Source: DATKSG01 sp035531775 (GTDB lineage Bacteria > Actinomycetota > Acidimicrobiia > Acidimicrobiales > UBA8190). From it: a stretch of DNA of 64,000 nt. Shown here piece by piece: positions 31,622-40,087 of the stretch (its first letter is position 1; each line of letters begins with the position of its first letter). Made by a program: the position numbers and the translations under genes. The notes under the pieces are model-generated. The model was not told where the DNA came from. It saw only the letters and a list, made by a program, of their open reading frames with translations, and searched no databases. The stretch covers positions 1 to 64,000 of the forward strand of contig DATKSG010000032.1 of NCBI GenBank assembly GCA_035531775.1, written 5' to 3'.

Positions 31622-31700
31622 CTGCCCCCCGTCGCCGGCGAGCGAAGCACCGATGGTAGTGCCTTCAGCCCCGTTCGCCCCCCGCTCAGAGAACCGACGC

Positions 31701-32435
31701 TCAGGCCGCGTAGTTCCTGAGCAGGCGCAACACCAGCGGTCCGTGCGGCCCTTCGGCCACCAGCCGGCTGTCCTTCGGTGCCAGGCGCCGGGCCCCCACC
31801 CGGGCGAAGTCACCGGCTGGGCCGCTGATGAGCGTGTCGGCCCCGGCCGGGCCCATGACCCACCGGTCCCCGTCCGGCCCGGTCAACTCGCAGCGCACCT
31901 CGTGGCGCTCCTCGCCCGCCAGGTCGAAGGCATATGCGAGCGTCCGGTGCCCCAACCAGGCGATGTGCTGCAGGCGGTCGGTGTCGGGGAAGTCGAGGTG
32001 CAGCGGCCCGGTGATGTCCAGGCCGTGGGCCCAGTGCTCGGCCAGGCGGGTGGTGGCCAAGGTGCGGGGCCGAAGCGGTGTGGCCGCCCACGACAACGCC
32101 ACGTCGGGATCGGCGCTCCGCAGCGCTGCCAGAGCCAGGTGCCGCCCCTTCTCCCAGCGTTCGAGCACGGCCACCGGCTCGGCCCGCTCCTGGCGGACGA
32201 GCTGCTCCATGGCTTCGTCAACCGACGTGGCGTCGTCGCCGAACGCACCGGCACCGGCGCCGGCCGACACACTCGCCACCACCAGTTCCTCGCTCTGGGC
32301 CAGATGCAGCACCACGTCGGCCACACTCCACCCTGGTGCCCCCGAGGCCATGGCCCAGGAGTCGGCGTCGAGCCCCGACAGCAACGCCGACAAGCGGTCC
32401 TGCTCTGCTCGAAGGTCGTCGAAGACGTCGCCCAT
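31701..32435 (-). CDS. TIGR03084/maleylpyruvate-isomerase-like DinB-fold protein
   Basis: 244 residues. DLRAEQDRLSALLSGLDADSW, APGWSVADVVLHLAQSEELV and TRLAEHWAHGLDITGPLHLD are the N-terminal metal-binding four-helix domain, with His in VVLHLAQSE and EHWAHGLD as probable ligands. The C-terminal half (about 160-244) is the MDMPI_C-like beta region. The family may be mycothiol-dependent, but its reaction is unknown. Directly downstream of the CorC-like gene, 6 bases apart. Confidence 0.85.
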   Translation of the reverse strand: MGDVFDDLRAEQDRLSALLSGLDADSWAMASGAPGWSVADVVLHLAQSEELVVASVSAGAGAGAFGDDATSVDEAMEQLVRQERAEPVAVLERWEKGRHLALAALRSADPDVALSWAATPLRPRTLATTRLAEHWAHGLDITGPLHLDFPDTDRLQHIAWLGHRTLAYAFDLAGEERHEVRCELTGPDGDRWVMGPAGADTLISGPAGDFARVGARRLAPKDSRLVAEGPHGPLVLRLLRNYAA

Positions 32436-32441
32436 CCTGGT

Positions 32442-33269
32442 TCAGGTCGCCGCTCCGGGCTCGGTGCCGGCCACCGCCACCACCTTGGCCACGCGCCGGC
32501 GGTCCATCTCGGCCACGCGCAGCTCCCACCCGTCGGTCTCCAGCCGCTCGCCCACCTCGGGGATGTGGCCGAAGCGGTCGAAGAGGAATCCCCCCAAGGT
32601 CACGTACTCGCCGTCGGGCAGGGCCAGGCCCAGGGCATCGCGCAGGTCGTCCAAGCTGATGCCCCCGTCCACCAACCACCGGGTGCGGTCCACCCGGATG
32701 ATGTCGGGCTCCTCGGTCCCGTCGGTCTCGTCGCGCAGGTCGCCCACCAGCGCCGAGAGGAGGTCCTTGACGGTGAGCACGCCGGCCACACCGCCGTACT
32801 CGTCCACCACTACGGCGAAGGCCCGGCGATCCCGGCGCATGTCGGCCAGCACGTCCAGCACCAGCCGGGACTCGGGCACGAGCAACGGCTGGCGCAGGCG
32901 CCTCGATATCTCGAGGGGCGACGGTCTATCGCTGTCGGGCGGGCCTCCGTTGGCGCCGATCTCCCACCCGGCTCGGAACAGATCGTTGACGAATAACACG
33001 CCCACCAAGTGATCGAGGTCGTCGTCGTAGACGGGGAAGCAGCTGTGGCCAGACTCACGCACGGCCCGGGCGATGTCCTCGGCCCGCACCGGGATGGCCA
33101 GGCCCACCACGTCGACGCGCGGCGTCATCACCTCGCGCACGTTGGTGTCGCGCAGGTCGGCCAAGGCGGCGAGGATGATCTGCTCCTGGTCCTCGCCGGT
33201 GTTCTCGGCACCCGGCGAGGACCCGCGATGTGGAGGGCGGTCCTCGGCGCTGCGACGTCGGCGGAACAC
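32442..33269 (-). CDS. CorC/HlyC-like protein with CBS pair
   Basis: 275 residues from GTG 33269. After EENTGEDQEQ-like acidic sequence comes DTNVREVMTPRVDVVGL, the start of the CBS pair, with VDEYGGVAGVLTVKDLLSAL as its second half. The C-terminal CorC_HlyC domain has WLVDGGISLDDLRDALGLAL and GYEV-type GEYVTLGGFLFDRFGHIP. The DUF21/CNNM membrane domain is missing, so this is the soluble CorC form linked to Mg2+/Co2+ handling. The open frame runs further upstream through the preceding gene but is not real there. Operon with the receiver gene (14 bases). Confidence 0.85.
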   Translation of the reverse strand: MFRRRRSAEDRPPHRGSSPGAENTGEDQEQIILAALADLRDTNVREVMTPRVDVVGLAIPVRAEDIARAVRESGHSCFPVYDDDLDHLVGVLFVNDLFRAGWEIGANGGPPDSDRPSPLEISRRLRQPLLVPESRLVLDVLADMRRDRRAFAVVVDEYGGVAGVLTVKDLLSALVGDLRDETDGTEEPDIIRVDRTRWLVDGGISLDDLRDALGLALPDGEYVTLGGFLFDRFGHIPEVGERLETDGWELRVAEMDRRRVAKVVAVAGTEPGAAT

Positions 33270-33283
33270 GGCCGGGGCCGTGG

Positions 33284-33715
33284 TCAGCTGCCCGCAGCCG
33301 GGGCGCCGGCCAGCGGCATGGGTTGAAACGAGTCGTCGTGGTAGGTGTCGCCGGCCAGCAGGGCGGTGGCGGCGCGGCGCAGGCGCATGGGGTCGAGTGG
33401 CTTCACGATCCAGCCCTCGGCCCCCGAGCGCTTGGCCATGAACACATCGGGGCGACGGTCGAGCAGCATCAGCACCGGCACGTGCGGCAGGTTGCCGTAG
33501 GACTCCTCGAGTCGCAGGTCCAGGCACACTGCCATGCCCCCCATGTTGCCCATCTGCAGGTCCACCACCACCAGGTCGGGGTGGTGCTCGTCCACCGCCG
33601 GGCGCACGCCATGGCCCGAGTGGATCTCGATGATGGTGATGTCGGCCTCGCCCATCACGGCCACCACCTCGGCCCGCACCGATGGCGCGTCGCTGGCCAC
33701 GACGATGGTTCGCAC
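33284..33715 (-). CDS. Single-domain response regulator receiver
   Basis: 143 residues. Phospho-acceptor Asp in DLVVVDLQMGNMGG (about residue 52), Thr/Ser-equivalent region PVLMLLDRRP and Lys in WIVKPLDPMRL. No output domain follows; the tail is short and Pro/Ala-rich. It may act through protein contacts, like CheY. Encoded between the CorC-like gene and the Get3/ArsA-like pair on the same strand; no kinase is adjacent. Confidence 0.85.
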   Translation of the reverse strand: MRTIVVASDAPSVRAEVVAVMGEADITIIEIHSGHGVRPAVDEHHPDLVVVDLQMGNMGGMAVCLDLRLEESYGNLPHVPVLMLLDRRPDVFMAKRSGAEGWIVKPLDPMRLRRAATALLAGDTYHDDSFQPMPLAGAPAAGS

Positions 33716-33719
33716 CGGC

Positions 33720-34868
33720 TCAGGCTAACCCGGGGTCGCCGGCGCCCACCAACGGTCCATCGCCCGGCCCACCGCCCGACGCACGTCGCGGCGCCGAAGC
33801 GGCCGTCGAGAAGATGTGGTCGGCCACCAACCCGAGCCCGTCCAAGTCGTGGACGTCCACGTCGAGCAGCGGCACCCGGGCCACCGGCGCCGGGGCCAGC
33901 GCCGAAGCCAGCTCGGCGAACGCCGACTCCTCCCGCACGTTCACGGCCCGGTATCCCCGCAGGTTGTCCACCAGAGCGGCCAAGTCCGTGCCCGGAGCCA
34001 CGTCGGGCAGCTCCGACGCCGCGCCGAAGGCCGGGTGGACCCGGTTGACCACCAGCCCCTCCACGGCCAGGCCCGACTCGTTGAGCTTGTCGGCGAACCA
34101 ACCGGCTTCCTCCACCGTGTCGCGCCTAGGGGAGGTCACCAGGACGAAGGCGGTGGTGGTGCGGGCCAGCAGCTTGCGCATGTGCTCGGCGCGCAGGCGG
34201 AAGCCCTCCTCCATCCCCTCGAAGGCTTGGAAGAAGGTCATGGCGTCTTGGACGATCTCGGCTCCGGCCACCTTCGAAATGGTGCGCAGCAGGGCCTGGG
34301 TGGCCACCGACACAGCCCTTAGGTAGGCGCGGGTGGGCATGAGAAGCAGTTGGAAGAGCCGGTGGCCCAAAAAGCGCGTGAGTCGCCGTGGGGCGTCCAA
34401 GAAGTCGAGGGCGTTGCGGGTGGGTGGCGTGTCCACCACCACCAGGTCGAACTGTCCGCCTTCGGCCAGCTCGTAGAGCTTCTCCATGGCCATGTACTCC
34501 TGGGTGCCCGAAAGCGCCCCGGTGAGGTTGCGGTAGATGCGGTTGGCCAGGATGCCCTCGGCTTGCTCCGGCGACGGTGCGTAACGACGGATCAGGTCGT
34601 CGAAGGTCCCTTTGGGATCGAGCATGAGGGCCCACAGCTCTCCGGGCCACGGTCCGTCGATCTGGTGCGGGGAGTTGGTGAGTGCTTCGAGGCCCAGGGC
34701 GTCGGCCAGGCGCTTGGCCGGGTCGATGGTGACCACGCACACCCGCCGTCCCCGGCGGGCGCCCTCCAAGGCGAAGGCGGCCGACACCGTGGTCTTGCCC
34801 ACGCCACCGGACCCGCAGCACACCACGATGGTCCGCTCGGCCACCAGGTGGATGAGGTTGCTACTCAC
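33720..34868 (-). CDS. Get3/ArsA-like ATPase, second of pair
   Basis: 382 residues from GTG 34868, overlapping the end of the first ATPase gene by 8 bases. P-loop CCGSGGVGKTTVSAAFA, switch region VTIDPAKRLADALGLEAL and VVVDTPPTRNALDFLDAP are typical of anion-transporting/Get3 ATPases. It has the length and order of mycobacterial Rv3680 next to Rv3679 (about 386 and 340 residues as I recall), a pair reported to help survival under glycerol or reactive stress. The two proteins probably form a heterodimer. Confidence 0.88.
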   Translation of the reverse strand: MSSNLIHLVAERTIVVCCGSGGVGKTTVSAAFALEGARRGRRVCVVTIDPAKRLADALGLEALTNSPHQIDGPWPGELWALMLDPKGTFDDLIRRYAPSPEQAEGILANRIYRNLTGALSGTQEYMAMEKLYELAEGGQFDLVVVDTPPTRNALDFLDAPRRLTRFLGHRLFQLLLMPTRAYLRAVSVATQALLRTISKVAGAEIVQDAMTFFQAFEGMEEGFRLRAEHMRKLLARTTTAFVLVTSPRRDTVEEAGWFADKLNESGLAVEGLVVNRVHPAFGAASELPDVAPGTDLAALVDNLRGYRAVNVREESAFAELASALAPAPVARVPLLDVDVHDLDGLGLVADHIFSTAASAPRRASGGGPGDGPLVGAGDPGLA

Positions 34869-35880
34869 CGGCCGCCCCTCGGCTGCGGCGCCCGGTGGCC
34901 AACCGCCTGGCGTCGTCGTCGAGCGCCTCGATGCCGGCGGCCAGGTCACTGGCCAGCACTTCGAGTTGGTCGGGGCCGATGTCGGCCGAGAACAGGAATG
35001 GAGCCCGCAGCTGCGGCAGCGGAAGCTCCTCGGCCAGGCGCGCCAGCTGCTCTTCTTGGAGCCGCCAGCGCCGAGAACGAAAGGTGGCCGCTTCTGCCAG
35101 CGCATCGGCCAGGCCCGGTTCCAAGGTGATCCCCATGCCGGCGGCCACCGAGGTCGGGTCGAGCTCCAAGGCAGGCTCTTCGGCCAGACAGGCATTGACC
35201 ACCACCGGGCCCAAAGTGATGCCGATGCGGTCTTCGAGGGCGTAGGCCGCTTCCACCACTTCGTTGATCGGCATTTCCTCGGGCATGGTGACGAGCGCCA
35301 CCTGGCACCGGGTCGGGTCGGCCAGCAGCTCCACCACGTCGGCGGCCTGGGCGCGCACCGGGCCAGTGCGCGCCGCGTCGAGCAGTCCCTGGGCCGAGGA
35401 CAGAAAGGTCATGGCGTGGCCGGTGGCCGGGGCGTCCACGAGGATCAGCTCCGCTGCCTGCTCGCGCTCGAGCGCCTTCACCTTGCCGAGCACCAGGATG
35501 TCGCGAATGCCGGGGATGGCCGTCGACACCACGTCGAGGGCGCCCGAGGACACCAGGCGCTTGGAGATCCTCTTCATCCCGTGGTCGGCCAGGTACTCGA
35601 GCAGGGCGTCGTCGGGCGTGATGCGCCGGGCGCGCACCGACCCTTCGCCACCGGTGCGTGCGTCGGGCCCGCTCAGCAGTGTCTCCTCGTAGTCGAGCTC
35701 GACGGCGCTCCCGAAAGCGGCTGGGACCCCGGGCTTGCCCTCGAGTTCCACCACCAGCACCGACAGCCCGGCTTGTGCCGCCATTCGAGCCAGGGCGGCG
35801 GTGACGGTGGTCTTCCCCACGCCTCCCTTGCCGGCGACCACGAGGACCCGGCTCTGCCGGCAGAACGAGGCGACGTCCAT
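34861..35880 (-). CDS. Get3/ArsA-like ATPase, first of pair
   Basis: 339 residues from ATG 35880 (MDVASFCRQSRVLVVAGKGG). The deviant P-loop GKGGVGKTTVTAALA, ELEGKPGVPAAFGS as switch I-like segment and LILVDAPATGHAMTFLSSAQ are present. The long upstream frame is not part of it. Divergent from the WhiB gene across 180 bases. Corresponds in size and type to mycobacterial Rv3679. Cytoplasmic; cargo unknown. Confidence 0.9.
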   Translation of the reverse strand: MDVASFCRQSRVLVVAGKGGVGKTTVTAALARMAAQAGLSVLVVELEGKPGVPAAFGSAVELDYEETLLSGPDARTGGEGSVRARRITPDDALLEYLADHGMKRISKRLVSSGALDVVSTAIPGIRDILVLGKVKALEREQAAELILVDAPATGHAMTFLSSAQGLLDAARTGPVRAQAADVVELLADPTRCQVALVTMPEEMPINEVVEAAYALEDRIGITLGPVVVNACLAEEPALELDPTSVAAGMGITLEPGLADALAEAATFRSRRWRLQEEQLARLAEELPLPQLRAPFLFSADIGPDQLEVLASDLAAGIEALDDDARRLATGRRSRGAAGE

Positions 35881-36062
35881 GCTCGGGCCGAGCGTATCCG
35901 TCGCCGCCCAGGCCTCTGTGCCCCGCCCGACCGCACCGACGCGTGGCCGGGTCGGTGCGGTGCGTGGTGTCGGCAACCATGGTGTGCAATCCCTGGTCAG
36001 ACCCCTTGTAGCGCCGGAGGGCCAACAGCTAGCGTCGCCGTCGGAGGGCCGAGGAGGGGGAG

Positions 36063-36326
36063 TTGGCGACACGCACATTGGGGGAAGCTTGGCAAGGGAG
36101 GGCGGCCTGCAGAGGGCCGCAGGCGGCTGTCTTCTTCCCGCCCACCCATGCCGAGCGCAAGGAAGACAAGCTGGCACGCGAGGCACGGGCCAAGGCCATC
36201 TGCGAGACCTGTGCTGTGCGCAGCGACTGCCTGGAGTACGCCATCCGGATCCGTGAGCCCCACGGCATCTGGGGAGGTTTGAACGAGACCGAGCGCAAGC
36301 AGGTCCTCGAGCGCTGGGCCGGCTGA
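36063..36326 (+). CDS. WhiB-family [4Fe-4S] transcription regulator
   Basis: 87 residues from TTG 36063, with GAGGAGGGGG just before it. The four cluster-binding cysteines are C16, C47, C50 and C56 (ACRG; CETCAVRSDC). The G(I)WGG turn is GIWGGLNETERKQVLER, followed by a short basic end. WhiB proteins bind sigma factor region 4 and respond to O2 or NO through the cluster. It faces the Get3/ArsA pair; in mycobacteria WhiB4 also neighbours that pair, but in a different orientation. Confidence 0.93.
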   Translation: MATRTLGEAWQGRAACRGPQAAVFFPPTHAERKEDKLAREARAKAICETCAVRSDCLEYAIRIREPHGIWGGLNETERKQVLERWAG

Positions 36327-36331
36327 ACCCG

Positions 36332-37252
36332 CTAGCCCAGCCCGAGCAGCGACTCCTTCGACTTCACGGCGGCGCTGTCGCATACCGGCCCCGGTTGTCC
36401 GCCGGTGGCGGCGCACATGGCGGCGTCGAGTTCGTCGGCCGCCCCGAGCACGGCCCGGGCCACGGGGCTCGAGGGGTCGGCCAGGTCCGAGGCCACCTGC
36501 GCCATCGACAGTCCCTGGAGCACCCCCGGTGAGAAGCCGATGCCGGCCCCGGTCTCGATCAGTTGGTTGTCCACGTCGGCAAAGGGCAGCAATGCGCCGC
36601 CCGCCCCGGCGCCGGCGTCGTAGCGCCGCAACAGCGTCGAGGCCAGGGCTCCGGGGGTGTCCAATGTGGGGAAGCCGCCCGGGGCGTCCGGCGACAGGCT
36701 GGCCCCGTACTGCTCCACGGCCACCAGCGTGAGGTAGCGGCTTCGGTAGGCGGAGCCGTCGAAGGTGAAGGTCGGCGTGCGGGCGAATACCTCGGCGGAT
36801 GACGACGCCGTAGCGCCCAGGGCCGAAAAGGAGCCGAAGCGGTCCAGCGCCGCCACTAGGGCCCAGCTCAACGCCGCGCTGTAGGGCGAGAACTCGGCTC
36901 CGACGAAAACCACCGCTGGCTGTCGCTGGACCGTGACCGGGCCCTGACCGTGCTGCACGCCGGGCGTGGGACTGGCGCCCGCTGCATCGGCTCCCGCCGG
37001 CGCGGCGGCGACGTCATAGGCGGCCGCCGGCAGGCCGGCCACCGCCGCCACCACCGAAGCCGGGGCCCGGCCCACCGCCGGCGCCGGCAGCGCGGTGGCC
37101 CCCCGGGTGACCTTGAGCGCCACCAGCACCATCACGATCACGAGCACCACGGCCATGAGGGCCCAGGTGAGCAGGGCCATGGGCAGGCGATGCGCCGTAG
37201 GCGGGGGGACTGGCGGAGGGCCCGGTGCGGATCCCGGCGGCACGATGGTCAT
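36332..37252 (-). CDS. DUF929-family membrane-anchored protein lacking the CxxC motif
   Basis: 306 residues. Pro-rich N-tail, one TM helix (LLTWALMAVVLVIVMVLVAL), then an exported thioredoxin-like domain: AVVFVGAEFSPYSAALSWAL, then FARTPTFTFDGSAYRSRYL and VEQYGASLS. In DUF929 proteins the first motif normally reads AEYCPYCA; here both Cys are Ser, so thiol-disulfide chemistry is not possible at this site. The protein may have turned into a binding or structural partner. Convergent with WhiB (6 bases). Confidence 0.78.
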   Translation of the reverse strand: MTIVPPGSAPGPPPVPPPTAHRLPMALLTWALMAVVLVIVMVLVALKVTRGATALPAPAVGRAPASVVAAVAGLPAAAYDVAAAPAGADAAGASPTPGVQHGQGPVTVQRQPAVVFVGAEFSPYSAALSWALVAALDRFGSFSALGATASSSAEVFARTPTFTFDGSAYRSRYLTLVAVEQYGASLSPDAPGGFPTLDTPGALASTLLRRYDAGAGAGGALLPFADVDNQLIETGAGIGFSPGVLQGLSMAQVASDLADPSSPVARAVLGAADELDAAMCAATGGQPGPVCDSAAVKSKESLLGLG

Positions 37253-37322
37253 CTGGGGCCGAGAGCCTACCGACGCAATGCCTGTTTACCGCCACCGCCG
37301 GGCGGGGCATCCATCGTGGGCC

Positions 37323-38228
37323 ATGGCTCCTCGATCTACAGTGCCCAACGTGGAAATCGCGCCCAGCGCGCGCCTTTCGGCGCAAGAACTTCACCGTCTG
37401 CGGCGTTCCCAAGTCATGCGCCTGGAGATTGACGGATCGACGGTGGACGTGGTGACCGGGGGGAGCGGGACTCCGGTGCTGTTCCTCCACGGCTGGGGCG
37501 TCGGGCCCCACGCCTATGGCGCCGCCCTGTCGGAGCTGATGAGCCTGGGCTGCGAGGTGGCGGCCCCGGCCCTGCCGGGCTTCGCCGGCACCCCCGAGCT
37601 CGTCCCGGGACAGTGCAACTTCCCCGGCTACGGCGCCTTCGCCGCATCGTGCCTCGACGCCTTGGCCATGGACGAGCCGGTGGTGGTGGTCGGGCACTCC
37701 TTCGGTGGCGGGGTGGCCATCCAACTGGCCCATGACTTCCCCGACCGGGTGGCCGCCGTGGTGCTGTGCAACGGCGTGGGCGGCTTCCCGTGGGCCGGGC
37801 CTCCCGGCACCGCCTCGAGCGCCGAGCGGCCGTTGTGGGAGTGGGGCCGCTACCTGGGCGCCGACCTCTTCGACCTGCCCACCATGGTCCGGGTGCTGCC
37901 GGCGCTGCTCGGCCAGGCCGTGCCCAACCTGGTGCACAACCCACGGGCCATGTGGCGCGTCGGTGAGTTCGTTCGCAAGGCCCACCTGCTGTCGGAGATG
38001 AAGGCGGTGGCCGACCGGCTGCCGGTCACCTTGGTGTGGTCCGATCGCGACCGCCTGGTGCCCCACGCCGGCTTCGCCGCGCTGTGCCGGGCGGCAGACA
38101 TCGACGGCGTGGTGGTGCCGGGCAACCACAGCTGGCTCATCGCCGACCCGCGCCGCTTCGCCGACGTGGTGCTGCGGGCCATGGTCGACGCCGGCATGGT
38201 CGAGGCGGCGCTGGCCGCCGCCGGCTGA
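37323..38228 (+). CDS. Alpha/beta hydrolase
   Basis: 301 residues from ATG 37323; ATG 37418 (MRLEIDG) would be a shorter alternative. Oxyanion region FLHGWGVG, nucleophile GHSFGGG (Ser about 127), acid VWSDRDRLVP and His VPGNHSWL complete the triad. The cap region is moderate in size. Probable esterase, lipase or epoxide-hydrolase-like enzyme; substrate unknown. 49 bases before the Nudix gene on the same strand. Confidence 0.88.
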   Translation: MAPRSTVPNVEIAPSARLSAQELHRLRRSQVMRLEIDGSTVDVVTGGSGTPVLFLHGWGVGPHAYGAALSELMSLGCEVAAPALPGFAGTPELVPGQCNFPGYGAFAASCLDALAMDEPVVVVGHSFGGGVAIQLAHDFPDRVAAVVLCNGVGGFPWAGPPGTASSAERPLWEWGRYLGADLFDLPTMVRVLPALLGQAVPNLVHNPRAMWRVGEFVRKAHLLSEMKAVADRLPVTLVWSDRDRLVPHAGFAALCRAADIDGVVVPGNHSWLIADPRRFADVVLRAMVDAGMVEAALAAAG

Positions 38229-38277
38229 TCGACCACCCGGGTAGGCGGGGCGAGCCCGGCGCCCGTAGCCTGAGCCC

Positions 38278-39228
38278 ATGAGCGGCACTGCTCCACTCGA
38301 CTCCGGTCCCATCCCAGCGCGCGACGCGGCCACCATCATGTTGGTGCGCGACGCGCCGTCGCCTGAGGGGCCGGCTCTCGAGGTGTGCATGCTGCGTCGC
38401 CACCTGGATTCGGACTTCGTGGGTGGGGCCTACGTCTTCCCCGGGGGCAAGGTGGATGAGGAGGACCGCACGCCCGAAGCCGGCTTCACCTGTGCCGGTC
38501 GCCACGACGCGTCGGCCAGCGACATGCTCGGGGTCGACAGTGGCGGGCTCGCCTTCTGGATCGCCGCTTTGCGCGAGTGCTTCGAGGAAGCCGGCGTGCT
38601 GCTCGCCTACGGCGCCCACGGACATGGCGACGCCCATGGGGACGTCCTCATCGAGATGTCCGATCCCGAGGCCCGCCGTCGCCTGGCGGCCCAGCGGGTG
38701 GAGCTCAACGCCGGTCGGCTGGGGTTCCTCGACCTGATCCGGGCCGAGGGGCTGCGCCTGGCCGTGGACCGCGTCCACTACTTCAGCCACTGGATCACGC
38801 CCGAGCCGGCCCCCAAGCGCTACGACACGCGCTTCTTCGTGGCCGCCCTGCCACCGGGCCAGGTGCCGGTGCACGACGACCACGAGACGGTGGAGACGGT
38901 GTGGGTGCGCCCGGCCGAGGCGTTGGCCCGGGCCGAGGCCGGCGAGTTCGACCTGATCTTCCCCACCATCAAGAACCTCGAGGCCATCGCCCGCTTCACC
39001 ACCAGTGCCGAGCTCCTGGCGGCGGCCGCTGCCGTGGAGCGCGTGCCCACCGTTTTGCCGCGGGTGGTGGCCGATCACCGTGGCTTTCGGATCCTTCTGC
39101 CCGGGGACGACGGCTACGACGAGGCCGTGGCCGCCCCGGCCGACTCGGGGGCGAGGCTGACCCCGGCTCAAGTAGGCGCCGTGGTGCGCAGCGTGGGCGC
39201 CGACGGCCGCAGCGAGCAGCGCCCGTGA
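38278..39228 (+). CDS. Nudix hydrolase, NUDT19-like with split Nudix box
   Basis: 316 residues. The Nudix box is split: GGKVDEEDR at about 57 and ALRECFEEAGVLL at about 97, with some 35 residues between, as in NUDT19/RP2-type CoA or acyl-CoA diphosphatases. SHWITPEPAPKRYDTRFFVAA and ETVETVWVRPAEAL are typical. Probable substrate CoA esters or another nucleoside diphosphate. Overlaps the metallo-beta-lactamase gene by 4 bases (GTGA), so the two are coupled. Confidence 0.88.
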   Translation: MSGTAPLDSGPIPARDAATIMLVRDAPSPEGPALEVCMLRRHLDSDFVGGAYVFPGGKVDEEDRTPEAGFTCAGRHDASASDMLGVDSGGLAFWIAALRECFEEAGVLLAYGAHGHGDAHGDVLIEMSDPEARRRLAAQRVELNAGRLGFLDLIRAEGLRLAVDRVHYFSHWITPEPAPKRYDTRFFVAALPPGQVPVHDDHETVETVWVRPAEALARAEAGEFDLIFPTIKNLEAIARFTTSAELLAAAAAVERVPTVLPRVVADHRGFRILLPGDDGYDEAVAAPADSGARLTPAQVGAVVRSVGADGRSEQRP

Positions 39229-40082
39229 GCGACCCGGTCCTCGACCCGTCGGCCACCGCCGACCCCGAACGCCCGGTCACCTTGGCCCCCGGCGTGGTGC
39301 GGGTGACAGCCCCCAACCCCGGGCTCATGACGGGACCGGGGACCAACAGCTACCTGGTGGGCACCACCGAGGTCGTGGTGGTCGATCCCGGCCCCGACGA
39401 GGCGGCCCACGTGGACGCCCTGGTGGAGCACGGGGCCGGACGCATCCGCTGGGTGGTGGTGACCCACACGCATCCCGACCACGCCCCGGCCGCCGCCGTG
39501 CTGGCCGAGCGCACCGGAGCCGAGGTGCTCGGGTTCGGCCCCCGCGACGGCTTCGCCCCGGACCGGGCCGTGGCCGAGGGCTTCGAGCTGGCCGGGGACG
39601 GGTTCTGCCTCCGGGCCCTGCACACGCCGGGACATGCCTCGAACCACCTGTGCTGGTTGCTGCTCGGCGAGCAGATGCTCTTCTCCGGCGACCACGTCAT
39701 GGGGGGCTCGACGGTGGTGATCGCCCCACCCGACGGCGACATGGGTCACTACCTTTCGAGTTTGGACCGTCTCCTGCGCGACGATCCGCCCATCCGATCC
39801 ATCGCCCCCGGCCACGGGTCGCTCATCACCGACCCTGCCGCCTTGGTGTCGGGCATCATCAACCACCGCTTGGCCCGCGAGGCGTCGGTTCTCGGCGCCC
39901 TGGCCGGGGCCGGACGGGCCACCGTCGACGAGCTGCTCGCCACGGTCTACGCCGACGTGCACGAGGCGCTGCACCCAGTGGCGCGCTTCTCGCTTTGGGC
40001 CCACCTGCGAAAGCTCGGGACCGAGGGACGGGTGGAGGGGACCGACGCCGACGACATCGACGCCCCCTGGCAGGTGGCCTGA
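39225..40082 (+). CDS. Metallo-beta-lactamase-fold hydrolase (LACTB2-like)
   Basis: 285 residues from GTG 39225. Metal ligands are H81, H83, D85 and H86 in THTHPDHA, the His of HTPGHASNH and the Asp of FSGDHVMGG; the last motif is IAPGHG. The C-terminal winged helix (VARFSLWAHLRKLGTEGRV) is typical of the LACTB2/Rv3677c group, which acts as a nuclease or thioester hydrolase. The gene follows the Nudix gene in an operon. Confidence 0.9.
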   Translation: MSDPVLDPSATADPERPVTLAPGVVRVTAPNPGLMTGPGTNSYLVGTTEVVVVDPGPDEAAHVDALVEHGAGRIRWVVVTHTHPDHAPAAAVLAERTGAEVLGFGPRDGFAPDRAVAEGFELAGDGFCLRALHTPGHASNHLCWLLLGEQMLFSGDHVMGGSTVVIAPPDGDMGHYLSSLDRLLRDDPPIRSIAPGHGSLITDPAALVSGIINHRLAREASVLGALAGAGRATVDELLATVYADVHEALHPVARFSLWAHLRKLGTEGRVEGTDADDIDAPWQVA

Positions 40083-40087
40083 GGCTC

